The notes under the pieces are model-generated. The model did no database searches. It worked only from the letters and a program-made list of their open reading frames with translations, and was not told the origin of the DNA. This document shows, piece by piece, positions 22,538 through 26,138 of a stretch of 26,138 nucleotides of DNA. The first letter of the stretch is position 1. Each line of letters starts with the position of its first letter. This stretch comes from a virus: IMG/VR virus record IMGVR_UViG_3300009285_000597, positions 1 to 26,138 of that record, one strand, 5' to 3'. The translations under genes were made by a program, and so were the position numbers.

Positions 22538-23136
22538 CTTACAAATACGGAACCGATAAGTGCCCCAGACTTAAACACAGTTACACGCCTGTCTACCATG
22601 AGATGTTTAAGGATAAAAGAGAATCTATTAAGAAAGTTTTGGAAATGGGGATAGGTTGTTATGAGGACATGAAATTTCTTGATACGGTGTTTGATCCTGG
22701 TCTCAATCGGCATTATCATCGGGGGGCGAGTTTGTACATGTGGAGGGACTTTTTTCCTAATGCAACAATTTACGGAGCTGATTATAAGCCTGAGACCCTA
22801 TTTGAAGACGAAAGGATAAAGACTTTTTTGTGTGATGAAAGAAAAAAGGAGGAAATAGAGACTTTAGTTGAATACACTGGGCTGGATATTGACATTTTTA
22901 TTGATGATGGTTCTCATGCCTGGTGGAATCAAGCGTTTCTAGCTAAAACAATTCTCCCGCTTTTGCAAAAGGATGTGATTTATATAATTGAGGATGTTGA
23001 GTTTCCCGATAAGATAACTAAGTACTTAGAAGAGTATGAATGTAGTATTCCTAGACTCCCATACACTCTCTATAAAGTGGGACGTTACAAAAACAAGATA
23101 CCGAAAGATAGGTTAATGGTTGTTAAAAATAAATGA
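22510..23136 (+). CDS. SAM-dependent methyltransferase
   Basis: A 208-residue class I methyltransferase. An N-terminal LAYKYGTDKCPRLKHSYTPVY precedes motif I VLEMGIG (43-49), ATIYGADYKP, and IFIDDGSHAWWNQ (D132-D133-H136). The order and the DDGSH motif match a family of small-molecule/sugar O-methyltransferases (MycE/CmcI-like), which act on nucleotide sugars or glycosides. ATG at 22510 overlaps the preceding stop by 28 nt and lies after GGGA. The terminal ATGA overlaps the next gene. Confidence 0.75.
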   Translation: MEETELCQLAYKYGTDKCPRLKHSYTPVYHEMFKDKRESIKKVLEMGIGCYEDMKFLDTVFDPGLNRHYHRGASLYMWRDFFPNATIYGADYKPETLFEDERIKTFLCDERKKEEIETLVEYTGLDIDIFIDDGSHAWWNQAFLAKTILPLLQKDVIYIIEDVEFPDKITKYLEEYECSIPRLPYTLYKVGRYKNKIPKDRLMVVKNK

Positions 23137-23948
23137 AGCTCTCTGTTGTTATTCCCGACTACTGCGATCCCCTTTTAATAAAGACCATAGACTCTTTATT
23201 GGAAGGTTCTGAACTGGGTTCTGACTTGGAGGTAATAGCCGTGATTGATGGGTACGAGCCAGAGTTTGCGTTAAGAGAAGATCCCAGGGTCAGGTATATT
23301 AAGTTAGGCAAGAACCGGGGGATGAGGGGGGCTATCAATGCTGGGGTGGACATAGCAAAAGGCGAGTTTATTATGCGTACCGATGAACACTGTTGTTTTG
23401 GAAAGGGCTACGACAAGATTCTGACCGATGCTTGCCAGCCCAATGAGATAATGACGGCCAGAAGATATTATCTTGACCCGGTTAAGTGGGAGGTCATGCA
23501 AGACAAAGGCTTCGTAGATTACGAGAAGTTGGTTATCCAAAATGTTTCCGAGGGAGTCCGCAAGTTTTCTGGTAAGCCCTGGAAGGAGCGAGACGAGAAA
23601 AGAAAAGACGTCATGGTGGATGAAACCCAAGCCCAACAAGGGAGTATGTGGATTGCCAACCGTGAGTTTTTTCTCAAAACAGTTGGCGAATTAGATACTG
23701 AAAGTTATGGCCCCCTTATCCAAGATAGCGTGGAGGTATCTATGAAGTATTGGAAGGCCGGAGGAAGGGTAATGGTCAATAAAAATTCGTGGTTTGCCCA
23801 CAAACATAGAGACTTCCCAAGGACGCACAACAATGGTAGTCCAGAGAACCCAGCCCAGAACGAAAAAGGCTATAAGTACGCCCTCGACACTTGGGAAAAG
23901 TATTACCAAGAGGTATTACTTCCTAGATGGGTTGATTGGGGAAAATGA
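23133..23948 (+). CDS. Glycosyltransferase, GT2-like (paralogue of the gene at 21635)
   Basis: A 271-residue enzyme. It starts MKLSVVIPDYCDP, with VIDGYEPEF, RGMRGAINAGVDIAKGEFI and MRTDEHCCF (D84-E85-H86), and later QQGSMWIANREFF and VNKNSWFAH. Almost every motif lines up with the gene at 21635, but with changes at the acceptor side, which suggests duplication and divergence to a new sugar or linkage. It overlaps the upstream methyltransferase by ATGA. Confidence 0.8.
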   Translation: MKLSVVIPDYCDPLLIKTIDSLLEGSELGSDLEVIAVIDGYEPEFALREDPRVRYIKLGKNRGMRGAINAGVDIAKGEFIMRTDEHCCFGKGYDKILTDACQPNEIMTARRYYLDPVKWEVMQDKGFVDYEKLVIQNVSEGVRKFSGKPWKERDEKRKDVMVDETQAQQGSMWIANREFFLKTVGELDTESYGPLIQDSVEVSMKYWKAGGRVMVNKNSWFAHKHRDFPRTHNNGSPENPAQNEKGYKYALDTWEKYYQEVLLPRWVDWGK

Positions 23949-24637
23949 AGACAATGGGAGATATAACTGTTCTCTACTACACCTCAAACATGGAAGACCC
24001 ACTTTTTGAACGAAGAGTACAAAAGACTTTGTTAGAGAATTGTGGCGACCTTCCTATTATTTGTGTTTCCCAAAAGCCTATCCAGTTTGGGAGGGGAAAA
24101 AACATTGTGGTTGGCGAGCATGGTGTTTCCGGGTTCAACATGTTCAGGCAGGTGCAGATAGGATTAAAAGAGATTAAGACCAAGTTTGTTATCTCTGCTG
24201 AGGCTGACTGTTTATATCCGCCAGACTACTTCACTTTCGTCCCGCCAAAGAACGATATATGTTACCGAAACTCTAACCTCTATGTTATGGGAGACCACCG
24301 AAACTACTGGTATCACAAGCCCACGGGAGCCACTCATGCTCAAATCGTAGGTAGAGAGTTTTACTTAAAGACATTGGATAAGTTATTTGAAAATGCGCCT
24401 GAATGGTCGGCAGAGGAAAAGAACTTCCCCAAAGAACGGCTCGGCAGGTCGGATGTATTTGATAACATAGAGTTTTACCGAACGGAGAACCCCGTGTTTC
24501 AGATTAAAACACACCGCAGTATGCGCTATTTTACCCATAGCGAGAGAGAACCGGTTTATGATCTACCATACTGGGGGAATGGAGAAGTAATCCGTGCATA
24601 TTATATGGAAGGGATGAAAGAAGTGTATGGGAGCTAA
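23945..24637 (+). CDS. Glycosyltransferase-like protein (EAD motif)
   Basis: A 230-residue protein with ITVLYYTSN at the N-terminus, then LPIICVSQKPIQFG, and an acidic motif FVISAEADCLYPPDYF (E86-A87-D88) in the GT-A catalytic position. C-terminal KTHRSMRYFTHSE supplies basic/His residues. Resembles small phage-encoded GT-A proteins. It is related to the gene at 25388: the motifs SQKPIQFGR and SLKPIDFGR, and the following acidic triplet, correspond. The start is ATG at 23945, an ATGA overlap; upstream in-frame starts exist. Confidence 0.65.
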   Translation: MKTMGDITVLYYTSNMEDPLFERRVQKTLLENCGDLPIICVSQKPIQFGRGKNIVVGEHGVSGFNMFRQVQIGLKEIKTKFVISAEADCLYPPDYFTFVPPKNDICYRNSNLYVMGDHRNYWYHKPTGATHAQIVGREFYLKTLDKLFENAPEWSAEEKNFPKERLGRSDVFDNIEFYRTENPVFQIKTHRSMRYFTHSEREPVYDLPYWGNGEVIRAYYMEGMKEVYGS

Positions 24638-25385
24638 AAACATTTTAGAGGGGTTATCTCTAAGAGGTCGGCCAGCAGAAATACCGGATTGTAGCCGTGA
24701 TGACCTGCCCCAGTTCTTTGTAGACCGGGGTTATAAAGTCGGTGCCGAGATCGGTGTTTACAAGGGTGAGTACACCAAAAAGTTCTGTGATGCCGGATTG
24801 AAAATGTATGGGATCGACCCCTGGAGGGCATATAACAATTACAACGAATACCAGAGTTTAGATCCGAAATCAGAATACAGTTCGCTTAAGGAAAGGGAAG
24901 GCCTAAGTAGGTTCCAAACCAGACAGGACTTTCTGTATGCCCACACCCAAAGACACCTAGCCGAACACTTAAAAAGTGGGCGGTGTGAACTTATCAGGAA
25001 AACATCTATGGAAGCCATAGGAGATTTTAAAGACGAAAGTCTGGATTTTGTTTATATTGACGGACATCATGGCTTTAGGTATGTGGCTGAAGATTTATGT
25101 GAGTGGACTCCGAAAGTCAGAAAGGGTGGAATTGTCTCAGGACATGATTATGCTCTCAACAAGAAAGGAGCCAGAGATCCATACGTCCTACAGGTGAAGT
25201 ATGTACTTCATGCTTTCACTGAAGCGTTTGGTGTGAACAACTGGTACGTTCTAGGTGGAAAGCACCCGAAGGGTGAAAGAATTATGGCAGATAGGGGAGG
25301 CCAACTTTACAGTGATACCTTCGTGTCGGGTGACAAAAAAGAAATCAGAGATCGGTGGAGGAGTTGGTTCTGGGTAAAGGAGTAA
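24627..25385 (+). CDS. SAM-dependent methyltransferase (class I)
   Basis: A 252-residue enzyme. Motif I is KVGAEIGVYKGEYTKKF (39-47 core), then MYGIDPW as strand 2, and DFVYIDGHHGFRYVAEDLCEW (D140, D146-H149), then KGGIVSGHDY. The YIDGxH motif is typical of Methyltransf_24-type enzymes. It overlaps the previous gene by 11 nt. Together with its neighbours it probably finishes a methylated glycan. Acceptor unknown. Confidence 0.78.
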   Translation: MGAKNILEGLSLRGRPAEIPDCSRDDLPQFFVDRGYKVGAEIGVYKGEYTKKFCDAGLKMYGIDPWRAYNNYNEYQSLDPKSEYSSLKEREGLSRFQTRQDFLYAHTQRHLAEHLKSGRCELIRKTSMEAIGDFKDESLDFVYIDGHHGFRYVAEDLCEWTPKVRKGGIVSGHDYALNKKGARDPYVLQVKYVLHAFTEAFGVNNWYVLGGKHPKGERIMADRGGQLYSDTFVSGDKKEIRDRWRSWFWVKE

Positions 25386-25387
25386 AT

Positions 25388-26095
25388 ATGAAAGGGGCTA
25401 TTTACTATACCGAGAACCGGCTTGATCCAACAATAATGCAGGTCTGTCAGAAGCAATTGCGAAAGAGTTTTAGCGGGAAGATAGTTTCGGTTTCACTTAA
25501 ACCTATTGATTTCGGCAGAAACATTGTTTTGGAGGGGTTGGTAAAGAGCTATCCCACTTATGTCAAGCAAATTTTGACTGCTCTTGGGGCCTCCACTGCA
25601 GATGTGGTATTTTTTACGGAGCATGATGTGCTATATCATCCATCCCATTTTGACTTCATTCCCGCCCGTGACGATATTTATTACTACAACGTCAACAACT
25701 ACCGCTGGCGATGGGGAACGGATATAGCTATTACTTATGATGAGCTTTCTTCACTCTCAGGTTTGTGTTGCAACAGGGAACTAGCCTTGAATCACTACAA
25801 ACTCAGAATGGAAGCAATTGAACAAATGGGGCTGGACGCGCATAGGTTCAGGGAGCCGAGATGGGCGAGAAGGTGGGGATATGAACCGGGAACCAAACCC
25901 AAAAGAAGGGGTGGTTTTTCGGATGAGGAACATGAAACATGGAGGTCCGAATATCCGAATGTTGACATTCGTCACAGTGGGACGTTCAGCCATCCTAAGA
26001 CATTCAGAAGGGAGTTTAAGCACTTGCCGACGACTTTTAGGGAAGTTGATATTAAAGATATACCGGGATGGAATTTAAGAGAGTTATTCCCATGA
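25388..26095 (+). CDS. Glycosyltransferase-like protein (EHD motif)
   Basis: A 235-residue protein starting MKGAIYYTENRLDP, with VSLKPIDFGRNIVLEG and VVFFTEHDVLYHPSHFDFIP (E78-H79-D80) at the GT-A catalytic place. It pairs with the gene at 23945 as a diverged paralogue (ICYRNSNLY / IYYYNVNNY and acidic triplets). The C-terminal half (about 140-235) is basic and rich in His and Arg. ATG at 25388 follows a good AAAGGAG site (25376-25382) and is preferred over an upstream in-frame start at 25355. Its stop overlaps the next gene. Confidence 0.68.
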   Translation: MKGAIYYTENRLDPTIMQVCQKQLRKSFSGKIVSVSLKPIDFGRNIVLEGLVKSYPTYVKQILTALGASTADVVFFTEHDVLYHPSHFDFIPARDDIYYYNVNNYRWRWGTDIAITYDELSSLSGLCCNRELALNHYKLRMEAIEQMGLDAHRFREPRWARRWGYEPGTKPKRRGGFSDEEHETWRSEYPNVDIRHSGTFSHPKTFRREFKHLPTTFREVDIKDIPGWNLRELFP

Positions 26096-26138
26096 GAGAT
26101 TTGAGTGTTTTCATTCCTGCCCGCTCTGAGGAATTTCT
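26092..26138 (+). CDS. Start of another glycosyltransferase-like gene (cut by window end)
   Basis: An ATGA overlap starts a frame reading MRDLSVFIPARSEEF, which continues off the window. The L-S-V-F-I-P-A-R pattern is the first strand of GT2 enzymes, as in the neighbours at 21635 and 23133. Only 15 residues are visible, so the call is tentative; the cassette clearly extends beyond the edge. Confidence 0.5.
   Translation, partial: MRDLSVFIPARSEEF

Noticed and set aside
1-26138. tRNA genes, integrase, transposase or attachment sites
   Set aside because: No tRNA-like TTCRA arm with cloverleaf, no recombinase motifs and no duplicated junctions were seen.

Overview
The window is a stretch of a tailed double-stranded DNA phage genome. 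Every supported gene is on the + strand, packed head to tail with many ATGA/GTGA stop-start overlaps. It carries the terminase-portal-scaffold-capsid-adaptor-nozzle-internal protein order of a short-tailed (podovirus-like) phage. The major capsid protein looks like the SU10/DUF5309 family, and the tail gene looks like a nozzle. TGA is clearly used as a stop, so the code is standard (table 11). Several genes have textbook Shine-Dalgarno sites of the AGGTGAT/AGGAG type, so the host is bacterial, but the sequence does not name it. I see no integrase, tRNA, IS element or CRISPR array.

Layout: 93-359 small membrane protein; 404-1958 small and large terminase; 1955-2224 zinc ribbon; 2262-4292 portal, with an overlapping small gene and two small Cys-rich genes to 4820; 4832-5770 scaffold-like protein; 5812-7050 Ser-Pro-Ser repeat protein around a beta-rich domain; 7194-8129 major capsid protein with its own promoter, structured leader and terminator; 8292-8702 small helical protein. 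A glycosyltransferase/methyltransferase cassette (8699-13313) then interrupts the morphogenesis order. Virion genes resume at 13330-21212 (adaptor, nozzle, coiled-coil protein, 1081-aa internal protein, small proteins). At 21248 lies a likely Tad2-family anti-Thoeris gene. From 21635 to the window end is a second, partly duplicated cassette alternating glycosyltransferases and methyltransferases, running off the edge.

Two things stand out. First, a precise promoter motif, TTGAAAACCT-N14-TANNNT, occurs six times at or just before gene junctions in the virion region. In five of the six the start codon lies 36-37 nt from the first T, which places the predicted transcription start on or next to the A of the ATG, so these mRNAs should be leaderless. 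The sixth drives the capsid gene through a ~105-nt structured leader with a strong ribosome site. Second, at least nine sugar-transferase or methyltransferase genes share the genome with a capsid-adjacent protein made largely of SxSPSxSPS repeats. This suggests, as inference only, a phage-encoded virion (or host surface) glycosylation system. Within the first cassette a GT-B (GT4-like) domain is split across two overlapping reading frames.
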